Shown here in pieces: positions 22,587 to 34,880 of a DNA stretch of 64,000 nt. The translations under genes and the position numbers were made by a program. The notes beneath the pieces are model-generated. The model saw only the letters and a program-made list of their open reading frames with translations, had not been told where the DNA came from and ran no database searches. The stretch is from Epiperipatus broadwayi (Eukaryota; Onychophora; Udeonychophora; Euonychophora; Peripatidae), in the NCBI GenBank assembly GCA_028023455.1, contig JAQFVV010000281.1, positions 432,001 through 496,000 of the forward strand, written 5' to 3'. Position 1 is the stretch's first letter. Every line of letters starts with the position of its first letter.

Positions 22587-25409
22587 TTAATACATACTAC
22601 ACAACCATTGACACAAATATTTTTTGAATGATATATAAGAAATATTATTCAGATCAATTGAACATTCATATACAAATTTATTAAACAACTTTGACCCAGA
22701 ATAAACATATTGTCTTCTACTAGATTCCTTAAAAAATTTTGGTAAAGGTAATTGAAATTTATTAGAAAGACGAGTATTTAGAACATAAACTCTAGAATTC
22801 AGAAAAGGTTTAGCACAAAAAATATCAAAAATAACTCTATATTGATATAAGTGATTTACATCAAATAAACCAAATGCAATATAAATATCTCGAACAGAAG
22901 AGGAACGAGATCTACCAAAAATAATGCGCAAAGTATAATTTTGCAAAACACGCAAAGAAGATAAAATATGTGGAGAAGCATTACCCCAAATAATGATATT
23001 GTAAGATAAAATACTCTGATAACAGGCAATGTAAATAAAAATGAGAGCAGACCTAGGAAGAAATTTAACTAAATAATAAAACATATAGTTTAAATTACGT
23101 AACCGTTGACAAAGATAGGTAATGTGATTTGTCCAGGACAATCTGGAGTCAATATATATTCCCAAATAACAATAATTATCTACCAAAGGAATATTCTCAC
23201 AAGTACATATACTATTATAATGCAAAATATACTTACAGCAAATTTTAATCTTAAGAGAAAAAAAAGTACGCTTGTAAGAAAAAAGAATAGCTTTTGTTTT
23301 ATCTAAATTGACCAACAATGAATTATATGCCAACCATTTACCAATTGAGTCCAAATCCTCATTCACTAATTTTTCAAGAAGATTATAAGAAACAGCATTG
23401 CAAGATAAAGCAATATCATCAGCAAAACCAAAAATCTTAGAATGTAACTTCAATGAAAATAAATCATTAATATAAATTAAAAACAATAGAGGACCAAGTA
23501 CTGAACCTTGCGGAACTCCAGAATTAATCAAGACAACATCACTGATAGTACCATAAATATTAGTAAACTGTTTCCTATCATTTAAATAACTCTCCAACCA
23601 ACTACCAATAGATCCACGAAAACCATACAAGTAGCAACGCTTAATCAAAATATTATGATTAACAGAATCAAATGCTTTAGATAAATCAAGATAAATAGCC
23701 AATGTTTTAAGTTCCTGATCCAATGAAGATGTTAAATACTGAACATGATGTTTTAAAGCATCTAATGTACTTCTGCCAGGAAGAAAACCATATTGATAGT
23801 CAGATAAAATTTTATTTTTAAACAGAAATGACAACATTTGATCCCTAACAATCATTTCCAATAATTTAGAAAAAACAGAAATAATAGCAATTGGCCTATA
23901 ATTGACCATAAGAGTAGAATCACCCTTTTTATAAACAGGAGTAATAACATTAACTTTCAGACATTCTGGAAATGATCCAGACTGCAAAGATAAATTAAAT
24001 AAATGAACTAAAACAGGCAAAAATGCAACCTTATTTTCTTTAAGCATCTTAGGTGTTATACCATCTAGTCCAAAAGAAGTGACATTTTTTAAACTATCAA
24101 TTGCTACAGACAACTGAGATTCAGAAACATCAGAATATAAAAAAGAATTCAAACTTGAATAAGAAGACAAAATCTGCTCAGGCACATCACGCATCGATAA
24201 ATTTACAAAATACTCATTAAACCGATCAGCTAAATATTTTTCATTATTCTGTAACTCAATTAAACTTTCATTATATTTAATACATTTAATACGATCAGGA
24301 GAAGATTTTTTAATCAAAGAATTTATTGTTCTCCATTTCAAAGAAACATTTTTATCATTAAGAAATTCTTGATAATATCTAAACTTCAACTTTCTAATAT
24401 CAGACTTAATTTCAACATTAAGTTTTTTTAAAACATCTGATGAGCCATCCAAAGATTTTAACACATTTCTCTGATTAATTTTACATACCAGCGCATCTGT
24501 CACCCAAAGAGATCTTCTTCTATTCTTACTTGTCAATTTTAAATGAAACTTTGCTTTAGCAATTAAATCTAAACAAATAGCTTGGAACCCCAAAAATGCA
24601 TCATTTACATTATCTATCATAAAAATCTCATCCCAATTCTGAACAGATAATAAATAATTCAATTTAGAAAAAGATAATTTCTCAACATATGCACAAACAT
24701 TAATATTATCCATACAATTCAATATTTTTAATTCAGTAGCAAAATGATCTGTAAGAAATAATTTAGAAAGAGACGAATCAGAAAATAAACTGCGGCTTAA
24801 TCTAACAAAAATATGATCTAAAAGAGATTGAGATATAGGAGTAATACGCGTAGGTGAAAAAAGCGTTTGACTAAATCCATAGCTATAAAGTAAATTTAAA
24901 TAATCTATAGTAGACTTACAAGCATTATTTAACAAATCAATATTTAGATCACCCATTAAAACAGCAGATTCTGAACCCAAATCTAATAACAAAGAATCAA
25001 GTTCAGTAACAAAATCCAAAACTTTACTTGTACATGATCTATATATAGCCAAAATAGAAAGCACACATTTAGGGAGTTTCAAAGTTAATAAAATACATTC
25101 TGCAGTATTAAATGTTGGAATATTGAAAGAAAAGTCTAAACCGGTTTTTATAAAAACCATAACACCACCAGATCGTAAATGCATACGAGGAGAAAGTATA
25201 CTTGTATAGCCATTCAAACTATATAAATTTTGTTCTTGTAAAGAAATCCAAGTTTCCGTTAAAATAATTATATCAAAATGAAATAAAGGAAAATTATTTA
25301 AATAAACTACAAGTTCATCAAAATGACATCTAATGCTACGTATATTTAAATGAAATAATTTAAGTGAAGCAAAATCTTTTTCCTGAGAAATCAAATCAGA
25401 ATTTATCAT
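22587..25409 (-). CDS. Element 2 ORF2: APE endonuclease-reverse transcriptase, intact
   Basis: 940 codons from an ATG at 25409, with no stop or frameshift. The endonuclease shows LFHLNIRSIRCHF (Asn), IILTETWIS (Glu), LMGDLNIDLL (Asp-x-Asn) and LTDHFATEL (Asp-His), the complete APE catalytic set. The RT shows PVYKKGD, NYRPIAIISV, QYGFLPGRST, IYLDLSKAFDSVNH (block A), SGVPQGSVLGPLLFLIYIND (block B) and FGFADDIALS (catalytic ADD), then a conserved C-terminal SYNIIIWGNAS block. All key residues appear present, so the enzyme could be active. It starts 13 bp after the end of a presumed ORF1 remnant. Confidence 0.9.
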   Translation of the reverse strand: MINSDLISQEKDFASLKLFHLNIRSIRCHFDELVVYLNNFPLFHFDIIILTETWISLQEQNLYSLNGYTSILSPRMHLRSGGVMVFIKTGLDFSFNIPTFNTAECILLTLKLPKCVLSILAIYRSCTSKVLDFVTELDSLLLDLGSESAVLMGDLNIDLLNNACKSTIDYLNLLYSYGFSQTLFSPTRITPISQSLLDHIFVRLSRSLFSDSSLSKLFLTDHFATELKILNCMDNINVCAYVEKLSFSKLNYLLSVQNWDEIFMIDNVNDAFLGFQAICLDLIAKAKFHLKLTSKNRRRSLWVTDALVCKINQRNVLKSLDGSSDVLKKLNVEIKSDIRKLKFRYYQEFLNDKNVSLKWRTINSLIKKSSPDRIKCIKYNESLIELQNNEKYLADRFNEYFVNLSMRDVPEQILSSYSSLNSFLYSDVSESQLSVAIDSLKNVTSFGLDGITPKMLKENKVAFLPVLVHLFNLSLQSGSFPECLKVNVITPVYKKGDSTLMVNYRPIAIISVFSKLLEMIVRDQMLSFLFKNKILSDYQYGFLPGRSTLDALKHHVQYLTSSLDQELKTLAIYLDLSKAFDSVNHNILIKRCYLYGFRGSIGSWLESYLNDRKQFTNIYGTISDVVLINSGVPQGSVLGPLLFLIYINDLFSLKLHSKIFGFADDIALSCNAVSYNLLEKLVNEDLDSIGKWLAYNSLLVNLDKTKAILFSYKRTFFSLKIKICCKYILHYNSICTCENIPLVDNYCYLGIYIDSRLSWTNHITYLCQRLRNLNYMFYYLVKFLPRSALIFIYIACYQSILSYNIIIWGNASPHILSSLRVLQNYTLRIIFGRSRSSSVRDIYIAFGLFDVNHLYQYRVIFDIFCAKPFLNSRVYVLNTRLSNKFQLPLPKFFKESSRRQYVYSGSKLFNKFVYECSIDLNNISYISFKKYLCQWLCSMY

Positions 25410-25421
25410 AATAAATAAATT

Positions 25422-25774
<353 letters not shown>

Positions 25775-25987
25775 TATACCACATCCTCTGCTGAGGTAAG
25801 AAGCAATCCTTAAGTTCTCCGATGTAAGTATTTATTTTTTTCTTTTGTTCCAACTTGTTATTCGCAAAACAAACATAATACAGGAAAAATCGAATCATAT
25901 AATAGATTAATAGTGTTTTTTGAAAAATATCGGTGTGTTTTCATATCTTTTTTTAAAAAAAAATACTGACTTGAGCCAGAATAAATC

Positions 25988-27433
25988 ATGGCTACTGCCC
26001 AGTCAAGCGTGAGCGAATTAAGCACCAATACGAAATTAACAACATCGTTAGTTTCAACATCGCCTATTTCGTATGCAAAAGTACTTAAAAGTAATAGCAA
26101 TACTACAGCACCAACCCAAATACCGCGTTTCCGTAGAACAAACACAAATGATATAAAAAATCTTGATCTAAACACTCGAGAAGAAAATCAACCCCCAGCC
26201 GCAATCTGGACAAAAGAAACGCTTGAAAATGTGACGGACCGTTTCAGTAATATGGTGCCTCGTATGTTATTTGAAACATTTTGCAGGTTTTTTTCACCAA
26301 CATCGTTAGTACTCACAGTAACCGATAATCAATGCTCATTATATCGTTTCCCAAAAGCTTTATTATATGAAGCAATCACGCAAAATGCACTATGGGAAAC
26401 AATCTCTTGTATCGCTGACCATCCAAATTCTCGATATATAACCATTGATTTTTATACTCAGCAGCAAAAAGAACGTTTTCAATCCACTATTTTAGCACTT
26501 GATAATTACGCACTCGTAATTATAGATGAAAACTGGAAAAATATAATTACTGGAGTGCTTAAAAATACTTATCTTAAATACAACGTACAAGATTTTCAAA
26601 AAATGATAAACCCGTTTGGAAAAGTAATTGCCCTACAGCCTATATATTTAAAAGACACACCTATACCGATATGTAGTAATCATTTTGAATTTAAAATAAA
26701 ACTACATAAAAATGTAGATGCCTCAACGATTCCAACACAGATTACAGATCAAGAAGCGACACTCTCGCTTCACATAAGAGGTCTAAAGCCACATTGTTTT
26801 GGCTGTGGACAGAGAGGACACCTAGCAACTCAGTGCGATAACACAAAAAGCAATCACTGTGAACAAACTAAAATCCTCTCCCCAGAACAACCCAGTGATG
26901 ATGAAAATAAAATTTATAATAACACTACATCCATTGGCAACCCAATAATAGAAACCGGAAAAAAACATGTTCAAACACCCACAAACAAAAATGATAATGG
27001 AGCAGAATTGCCTATCCCAAAGACCAACCAAAAAAATAATAACACAAAAACTAACACAGACACCCAAGATTCAAACGAAAATAACTCGCAAGAAACCACA
27101 ACACAAAATACAGCAATTACATCACAGGATCAGCATCTCAATAAAACAAAAGGTGTACCAAGTAAAAATCAACAAACAGAAAATAAACACACACAGCTAT
27201 ATAATGAAAATATAAATCCAGATAATATAAAGATACCAATAATAAAAAAAACTACAATTATAAACAAAACTGCATCAAACATAATGGATGCAATAGAAGC
27301 CCCTCTTCCACCTATTCAAGAGAATACACCAGAGGGAAAAAGAAAGCCAGGTAGACCACCTAAAAACCATGAATCCAAAAAGGCAAAAAAAAAACAGACC
27401 AAAAGCACAACTCATCAGACATATACAACTTAG
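25988..27433 (+). CDS. Element 3 ORF1: gag-like RNA-binding protein with CCHC knuckle
   Basis: 481 codons from an ATG. The N-terminal ~100 residues are Ser/Thr/Pro-rich. Residues about 100-250 form a compact domain (FCRFFSPTSLVLTVTDN, LYRFPKALLYEAI) also recognisable in the decayed copy G. A single zinc knuckle, CFGCGQRGHLATQC (CX2CX4HX4C), lies near residue 270. The C-terminal half is low-complexity Asn/Lys/Thr/Gln and ends with an AT-hook-like KRKPGRPPKN followed by a Lys-rich segment. ORF1 proteins of this type package the element RNA. Intact in this copy. Confidence 0.82.
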   Translation: MATAQSSVSELSTNTKLTTSLVSTSPISYAKVLKSNSNTTAPTQIPRFRRTNTNDIKNLDLNTREENQPPAAIWTKETLENVTDRFSNMVPRMLFETFCRFFSPTSLVLTVTDNQCSLYRFPKALLYEAITQNALWETISCIADHPNSRYITIDFYTQQQKERFQSTILALDNYALVIIDENWKNIITGVLKNTYLKYNVQDFQKMINPFGKVIALQPIYLKDTPIPICSNHFEFKIKLHKNVDASTIPTQITDQEATLSLHIRGLKPHCFGCGQRGHLATQCDNTKSNHCEQTKILSPEQPSDDENKIYNNTTSIGNPIIETGKKHVQTPTNKNDNGAELPIPKTNQKNNNTKTNTDTQDSNENNSQETTTQNTAITSQDQHLNKTKGVPSKNQQTENKHTQLYNENINPDNIKIPIIKKTTIINKTASNIMDAIEAPLPPIQENTPEGKRKPGRPPKNHESKKAKKKQTKSTTHQTYTT

Positions 27434-27663
27434 AAAATGATGAAATAGAAATGGATGTAAGCCAACAACAAATGGACACCTGTTCAGTTTCATCACAAAT
27501 TGCCTGTATAGAGTCTGAACCAATATTAAATGAAAGAAAAACTGATAATAAACCCAACAATGTCTTAAATATGTATCAGCATCCATCTACTGCAATATAA
27601 ACAAAAATTTAGTATTAAAAATAAATAAAAATCTATACCCTGTTAAAAAATTATCCTAAAAAC
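27434..27663 (+). other. Element 3 inter-ORF spacer
   Basis: About 230 bp between the ORF1 stop and the ORF2 ATG at 27664. No overlap or reinitiation signal is evident. Confidence 0.6.
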
Positions 27664-30600
27664 ATGAAGATAAAAATTGGATCTCTCAACATTAGAGGCT
27701 TAAATGCCACCAAAAAACTTTTTGATCTCAAAAAATGGTTACATACAACACAACCACACATACTGGGGCTATTGGAAACAAAAATATACAGCAGCTCTCA
27801 AATTGATCCATCAAAATATTTAGTCAGCCAAGGTTTTTGTGCCTGCTCAAGGCAATCATCATCACCATCAGGTGGCACAGGCATAATTATATCCCACAAC
27901 TGCCCTTTCGATTCTTTTAAAATTATATATATTGACTCTAATCTTATCATATTAACACTCCATCATAAAAATATCACACTTAACCTAGTATTTGTATATA
28001 TACCACCAGGCCCTGTCATCATCTCCAGAATAATAGCAACAATAAATTCAATGCTTACAGCAACACCAAATCCCATAATACTCCTGGGAGATTTCAACAT
28101 GACCTACCAAACTTTTGTCACCAAATGGATCCATCAAATAACAATCCCACTTATGAGTGCTGAAGGTTTTCTCCCATCAAACTCAATATCTTTTAATAAC
28201 AATAGATATAAGTCACTTATTGATTTGTGTTTCTACTCACCAATGTTACATCATTATTTTAATCTTGAACTCTGTCCATCTATAATCTCAGATCATGCTG
28301 CCCAGTTCATCACCCTCGACCTAACAAAAATACAGAATACAACAATAGCCCTCCAAAAGACTATGCGAATACTTCTTCCAGCACAAACAACTGAATTCTT
28401 ATATTCAGAAACATATATAATGCTCCAAAAACTTCAAAACATGTCACTCGATCCAGTACAAAAGTATATAGCATTCACCAATATACTTTCTTTCAACATC
28501 AATCATATTACTTGCAATTCAACACCCCCCACCAGATTATTAGCTTTGGCAGATGAACTACATAAAAGAATAACCATTTCCAGACCAACTACAGATAATC
28601 AAACACAAATTAAAAAACTTACAGAAATGTACAACAATACATGCAATACACTAAAGCAATATGTAGCAATAAAAAAGAAAAAAATATGCCTTACACAACA
28701 ACATACTTGGACCAGAGCATACATATGGTGGGCATTGGGATACCCATCCACAGTCAGAGTGCCTATGGCACTTGAAATAGATGGCTCTATAACAGCTGGA
28801 CATAACATGATAAACCCAATATATCAACACTTTAAAAAAAACTGCAAAAACAGAGAGTGTACATACCAAATGAAGACATATTTGGAGACCCTGAAACAGA
28901 CACACCAATAACAACAACTGACATTGTATTTCAACTTGCAACAATAACAAACACATGTCACCCAGGACCACAAGGAATTCCCAAATTTGTGTTCAAACAT
29001 CTTAGTCACTTCACAGCAAAATACCTGTGCGATCTAGCCAATTACATATCCCAAAAAATTTACAACATACAAAGTCTATACCCAATTGCAATGGTTCCAT
29101 TTAACAAAAAACCAACAGCAATATCATCTTTATCTAATCTACGACCAATTTCAATGGGACCTTTAGGAATAAAAATTCTTGAAAGAGTGATAAAGGAAAA
29201 AATAGAACAACACATACTCCCTGTGTTATCATCAGCACAATATGCCAAAAAAGGATCATCCATTGGCCAGGGTGCCTTAATGTACAAAACAATTATCGAA
29301 GTAGTAAAAAAAAAAAAAGAAATATGCACCAATTATAGTTCAACTAGACATTGAGGCAGCTTTTGACTCAGTGCCTATAGCCAAATTATTAGACGTGCTG
29401 AAAAAAACAACAACACCTCCATCCCTACTATATATAATAGCCAATCTGCTACTCAGCCATGAAATTCACATCACATTGAATGGGAAAAAATCACCAGCCT
29501 TCAGACCAAGTCAATCCATCCCACAAGGATCCCCCCTAAGTGCCTTGCTCTTTACAATATATATAAATCCTCTATTAATAGAGATACAGAAAAAAATAAA
29601 AGGCATTCAAATTCCAAACACTGCATTAAATATATCATGCATAGCCTATATGGACGATGTAACCGTTTTCCTCCCCTCTAAAAAGAACCTCCCCATATTA
29701 CAAGAGATAATCAAGAATTATACCTCAAATTTTAATTTAAAAATTAACACAAATAAAACTGCTGCATGGTCAATATACACAGGCAAGCACTGTACAGAGA
29801 TGTTTAATGGTAAACCATCTGCTTTCCTTGGTTTCCCATTCTACCTTGGAACCAATGGAATGAGGCAAAAAATTCAAAATAAATTAAAAAAAGATGCTGA
29901 AAAAATCACAGCCTCACTTGAAAAGTCATACCTGTCAATATACGCAAAGGTAGCACTATTTAATCAACTTATAATTACAAAAATTACATACTACACACCT
30001 ATAATCAAATTTGCAAAAACATTCATATCTAAAATCTCATCAATCTGTAACAAACTAATATGGAAGAGAAAGACAGTGGCAATCTCTTTAAAAAATCTGA
30101 GCAGACCACCACATAGCAATGGACTTGGACTCCATACAATCAATGTTTTTTACACACAGAAATCAGTAAATCTAATAACAGCAACCATAAAAAGATTTCC
30201 AGACCTGGAGTGTGTAATCAGTATAATACCCACAGACAGACCACCCCCTTCATATGGATATCTATCCACACTGATTGAAGAACTCAAGCCAATATACAAC
30301 AAAATATCACTCAATAATGACAACAAGTATACATACTGGGACATTTATAATATACTATATCCAAACCAGACACCTAATCTACATCCATCAGTTCTTGGAA
30401 TAGACAACAGGCAACTACTGCAACAGTTCAGAAAATGGTCATTAGAACCAAAATTATTTGATTTTCTACTTAAGCTTAATCTCAATGCTCTACCCACAAC
30501 CCATTTCCTTAGATTTCGTAGATTCTATACAAATATAGACCCCATGTGTGGGCTATGTCATAGAGAAGAAGAGACACAAGATCATTTTCTTCATTCCTGC

Positions 30601-30900
30601 AGTGCCCTAGAAACAATATGTCACACAATGTTTACCACATACAGAAAGGCTATCATTTCAATTGATGAAATAATAAATACATTTAAAAAAGGCAACAGCC
30701 CTGCTATTCATGCAGCAACATACAGCCTTTATACCTACTGGTGTACCAGATGCACTTTTGCACTTGCCAATAACCCTCAATGCCACCCAGCAACATATTC
30801 AATAAAACTAGAACTGTTCAGAAAAAGAGACAGCATCCTAGCTCAACCAGATGTGTTTGCAGCCACATGGTCACACTTGAAACAAAGATCCAGTCTATGA
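27664..30900 (+). pseudogene. Element 3 ORF2: APE endonuclease-reverse transcriptase with two frameshifts
   Basis: The reading frame starts at ATG 27664, changes frame near 28834-28856 and returns to the first frame at the A13 run 29308-29320, ending at 30900. The endonuclease shows GSLNIRGLN, LLETKI, LLGDFNMTY and SDHAAQF. The RT shows FNKKPTAISSLSNLRPISM, LDIEAAFDSVP (block A, after the frame change), IPQGSPLSALLFTIYINPL (block B) and IAYMDDVTVF (catalytic MDD). A C-terminal CGLCHREEETQDHFLHSC fits the CX2CX8HX4C knuckle of L1-group ORF2. Total length is about 1,079 codons. Both breaks are at or near A-runs (A8 and A13), so they may be recent slippage mutations or sequencing errors. Confidence 0.82.
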
Positions 30901-31155
30901 AATATAAAGGCCAATAAGATAGATGATGACATTTTCAACATCAGCATTTTTTCCAACTTCAAAAAGATGCAAGCACAAACTGAACTAAATAGAAGACCAA
31001 ATTTAAAAACAAGAAGGAAAAAAAAGTATGCAGAAAAGATAAAGACTTATATACTGAAAGTTGTAATTTGTTTTTCATTTGTAACAAATCAATATATTAC
31101 TAGATGTGACTCTGTAACTTTTTAGACTCAATAAAGTTTTGCTTTGAAACATAAT

Positions 31156-31176
31156 AAAAAAAAAAAAAAAAAAAAA

Positions 31177-31211
<35 letters not shown>
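31156..31211. repeat. Poly(A) and (TAA)~11 tail of element 3
   Basis: 23 A residues (31156-31178) followed by TAA repeats to 31211, starting 24 bp after AATAAAG. The order A-run then TAA is seen only in this L1-like element. Confidence 0.88.
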
Positions 31212-31215
<4 letters not shown>

Positions 31216-32942
31216 GAAGATGAAGAGAGAGGAAGCAGAGGAAGAAGATGATGAAGTAGGACGTGGAAGAAGAAGAAAAAGAAAAACAAGAGGGGGAGGA
31301 GGAGTTTTTCCATGTTTCATAACATAAAGTGAATTTACTCATAGACTAATAAAAAGTATATCAGTACATTAATTAATTTTAATTTAAGAAGAAAATTAAT
31401 CTTTTGTAAAAAAAAATATGTTGAGATTATAAGCAAAGTTATTATTTCTTTATAATGGGGTCATTTAAAAGATCGTACCAAATTTTGTTTTGTTTGTCTG
31501 TTGAGTTTAGTATGTATACAATGCTCATTTTTCTATGTTTAAAATATTAAATGTCAACTTAACATTAAGATCTCCAATCATTAAAACATATCTTCATGAC
31601 CTCATGTATAAATGATAAAAGTTAGCAGATGTTTTAGATAAGTTTATTTTAGTTATGCTTAGTAGTAGAGAAAGGCAGATTAATGCTTAATCGGAATGGA
31701 TGTTCTTCTTTAGTACATTCCTCTTGTAATCTATGATTTACTACTTTTATTTTTAAATAAATATTGGGTTTGTTCTAGTGCTGCAAATAAGTCTGACAAT
31801 GGTAGGTGTAATTATCACTATTCAGGCACCACATTGCACTACAAAAACTACATTCTTGGAAAGTTGGGAACAACAACCTACACTCTACACGATCACAATA
31901 AATAAATATGAATCTTATTAACTAAAAATCACCTTCACAGCTGGTAATTAGTGAGTTATGCAAACTAATATGGTTTTCAAAGAAAGCAAGGAAACAAAAC
32001 TTATAATTTCTTCCAAATGTAGTTTTTTTGTCATAATTTGTTATTACATTATGGTTTGCCTTAAGAAAAAGTAAACCTTTCAAAAGTTTTAAATCCCATA
32101 ATCTTTTTTTAAATATTAAAACTACCTAAATTTGTTTTAACTTTTGTAGCCTTTTTATTTATGTTTATAAGCTATATACTGTAATGGTATTTTCAGCTAG
32201 CTAAGTGTAAACTATATGTAGGTACTACAGAGTAATGATAGGACACTTTAGCTCACTTTAAGAATTACATACTTGAAATCATAATAATTTCTGAAGAAAT
32301 CAATATTTCAGAGTAATTTACAATGAGATTGAATTGAAGAATGACTATAAAGCTACTTCTTTAAATCCAAGACCTATGAGTCATCATTACAAAATTGATG
32401 CTTTCCTTACCTAAGAATTAAAAAAAGAATAAACAACTCTCCCAATAACTTATATTTGACTCTATTAACAATTAGTTTGGTGATGAGATAGCTTTTGGAT
32501 CACGTTTTACTATTATAAAGACTACGCTCATAAGTAAAAAAAAACATTTGATCCCATGAACATTCTGACTTTAATTGATTTACTCTCAGGGTTTAACATG
32601 ACTAATGAGACATGATTATGCACCAAAATATAAATTGGAATAAAAGAGAATTTTTATTGAATCCACCTTATATTTGCAGAGGAAAGATTATATGCTATTC
32701 ATGGATATTTAAAATCTCTCAAAATTAAACAAAATAATGTGAAAAGTAGCTATGGCTTATGCAAGTAATCATAAGATTTAAGTATTCACAAAAAATATAA
32801 TAGAATTAAATTCACAGACTTAAACATTGCTTAATGAACCTTGTATTGACAAGTAAAAAATTTCAGATAAATCACCAAGTCATTTTATATATAACAAATT
32901 GTACATCTTCATTTTGCTTAAAGTTTTTTTTTTTAAAATGGC
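31212..32942. other. Gene-free stretch with a purine-rich start
   Basis: 31212-31312 is almost pure purine on the plus strand (gaagag/gaggaag words). The remaining 1.6 kb is unremarkable AT-rich DNA with no recognised gene or repeat. Confidence 0.5.
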
Positions 32943-33461
<519 letters not shown>

Positions 33462-34665
33462 TCAATTCAATTCAATTCTTTATTTAATGTACATATCAAC
33501 AGCATTTAGCCAATTATAGATTGCACAGTAATTTCATTATCATATACAAATCTAAATAAGCATTAAAAATACAAAACAAAAAAAAAAAAATAATACCAAT
33601 AAAATAGAAAAACAATAAAATGCACAAATAATTAAAAGGGCAATATATCAAATGAAATTAAGGATAAAATTTTTTTATGAGGACTTTAGTGAATTGTTTA
33701 AAATCCAGATTAAAAACATCATCATTACCAAAATCTTTGTTATAAGTTCTAGGTAAACGAAATAAAGGGGAAAATCTTAATACATCAGATTTACAAATTT
33801 TCAGTTCAAAAATATTGTGAGTATGAGTATTATAATTCTGTTTCTTAATACCTAAATTAGAAAGCAAATTAGATACAGAAATATTCTGGGAAATAAAGTT
33901 ATGAAAAAGCTTGAGATCTCTTGTTTTTCGTCTCAGAAGTAAATCAATATAGTGTTCATTACCTAAACTATTCAATTTTGCAAATTTGTCAAAAACAGAC
34001 TGAATTCTTACGATATCTGTACTGTTATGAGGACTCCATATAATTGAACCATACTCCAAGATGGGAAGAACTAAGGATATAAAAAGTTTAATCTTTGTAA
34101 ATTTATTAAATGCTTTTCCATATCTGTAAATAGCTCCTATAATTTTAAGAGATTTATTCACCATAAAATTAATGTGATTATGAAAAGACCCATTATTGGA
34201 AAATATTATTCCTAGATCTTTTTGATGATCATTTGTTATAATTTTAGAATCACCAATATAGTAGGAAAACCTTAAAATTTCAGATTTTCTAGAGTAAGAG
34301 ACAATGGAGCACTTATCCATATTTATATCTATATAATTACATTCACACCAATTCAAGAAATTATCTATATCACTTTGAAGTAAAAAACAGTCATTAGTAG
34401 AATAAATATGCCTAAAAATTTTGCAATCATCTGCATAACATAGAAGATGTGAAAATTTAATGCATGTTTTTAGGTCATCAATGTATACATTAAATAATAA
34501 AGGTGCAAGAACACTGCCTTGAGGCACCCCAGTGAAGCAATAATATGGTAATGACAATTTATTATTAAACCTCACACAAGACATTCTATCCTTAAGAAAA
34601 GAGTTAAACCAATTAATTAATAATTTGGAAAAACCTAACCTACAAAGCTTCTGAAGAAGAATTTT

Positions 34666-34679
<14 letters not shown>
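33462..34679 (-). mobile_element. LINE element D: 5'-truncated CR1-like copy flanked by (TAA)n
   Basis: Only the C-terminal RT part and the 3' UTR remain. The RT is close to that of element 1 (same CYADDCKIF, QKDLGIIFSNNGSF and LPILEYGSIIW blocks). The 5' truncation point runs into a short (GAT)n that passes into (TAA)n on the plus strand. Both ends therefore lie in trinucleotide repeat DNA. Confidence 0.85.
33658..34665 (-). pseudogene. Element D ORF2 C-terminal fragment, uninterrupted
   Basis: About 335 codons without a stop, beginning at KILLQKLCRLGF just after RT block A. GVPQGSVLAPLLFNVYID (block B) and LCYADDCKIF (catalytic ADD) are present, followed by the full C-terminal region to a stop at 33658. 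The endonuclease and the first half of the RT are missing. The intact frame despite truncation suggests recent insertion. The poly-Tyr/His stretch upstream is only the translated microsatellite. Confidence 0.85.

Positions 34680-34880
<201 letters not shown>

Noticed and set aside
23106-23306. Plus-strand ORF inside element 2
   Set aside because: Antisense shadow of the intact ORF2; similar shadows lie inside elements 1 and 3.
31075-31342. Minus-strand ORFs rich in Phe/Ser/Leu
   Set aside because: Translations of the poly(A), TAA and purine-rich tract at the end of element 3.
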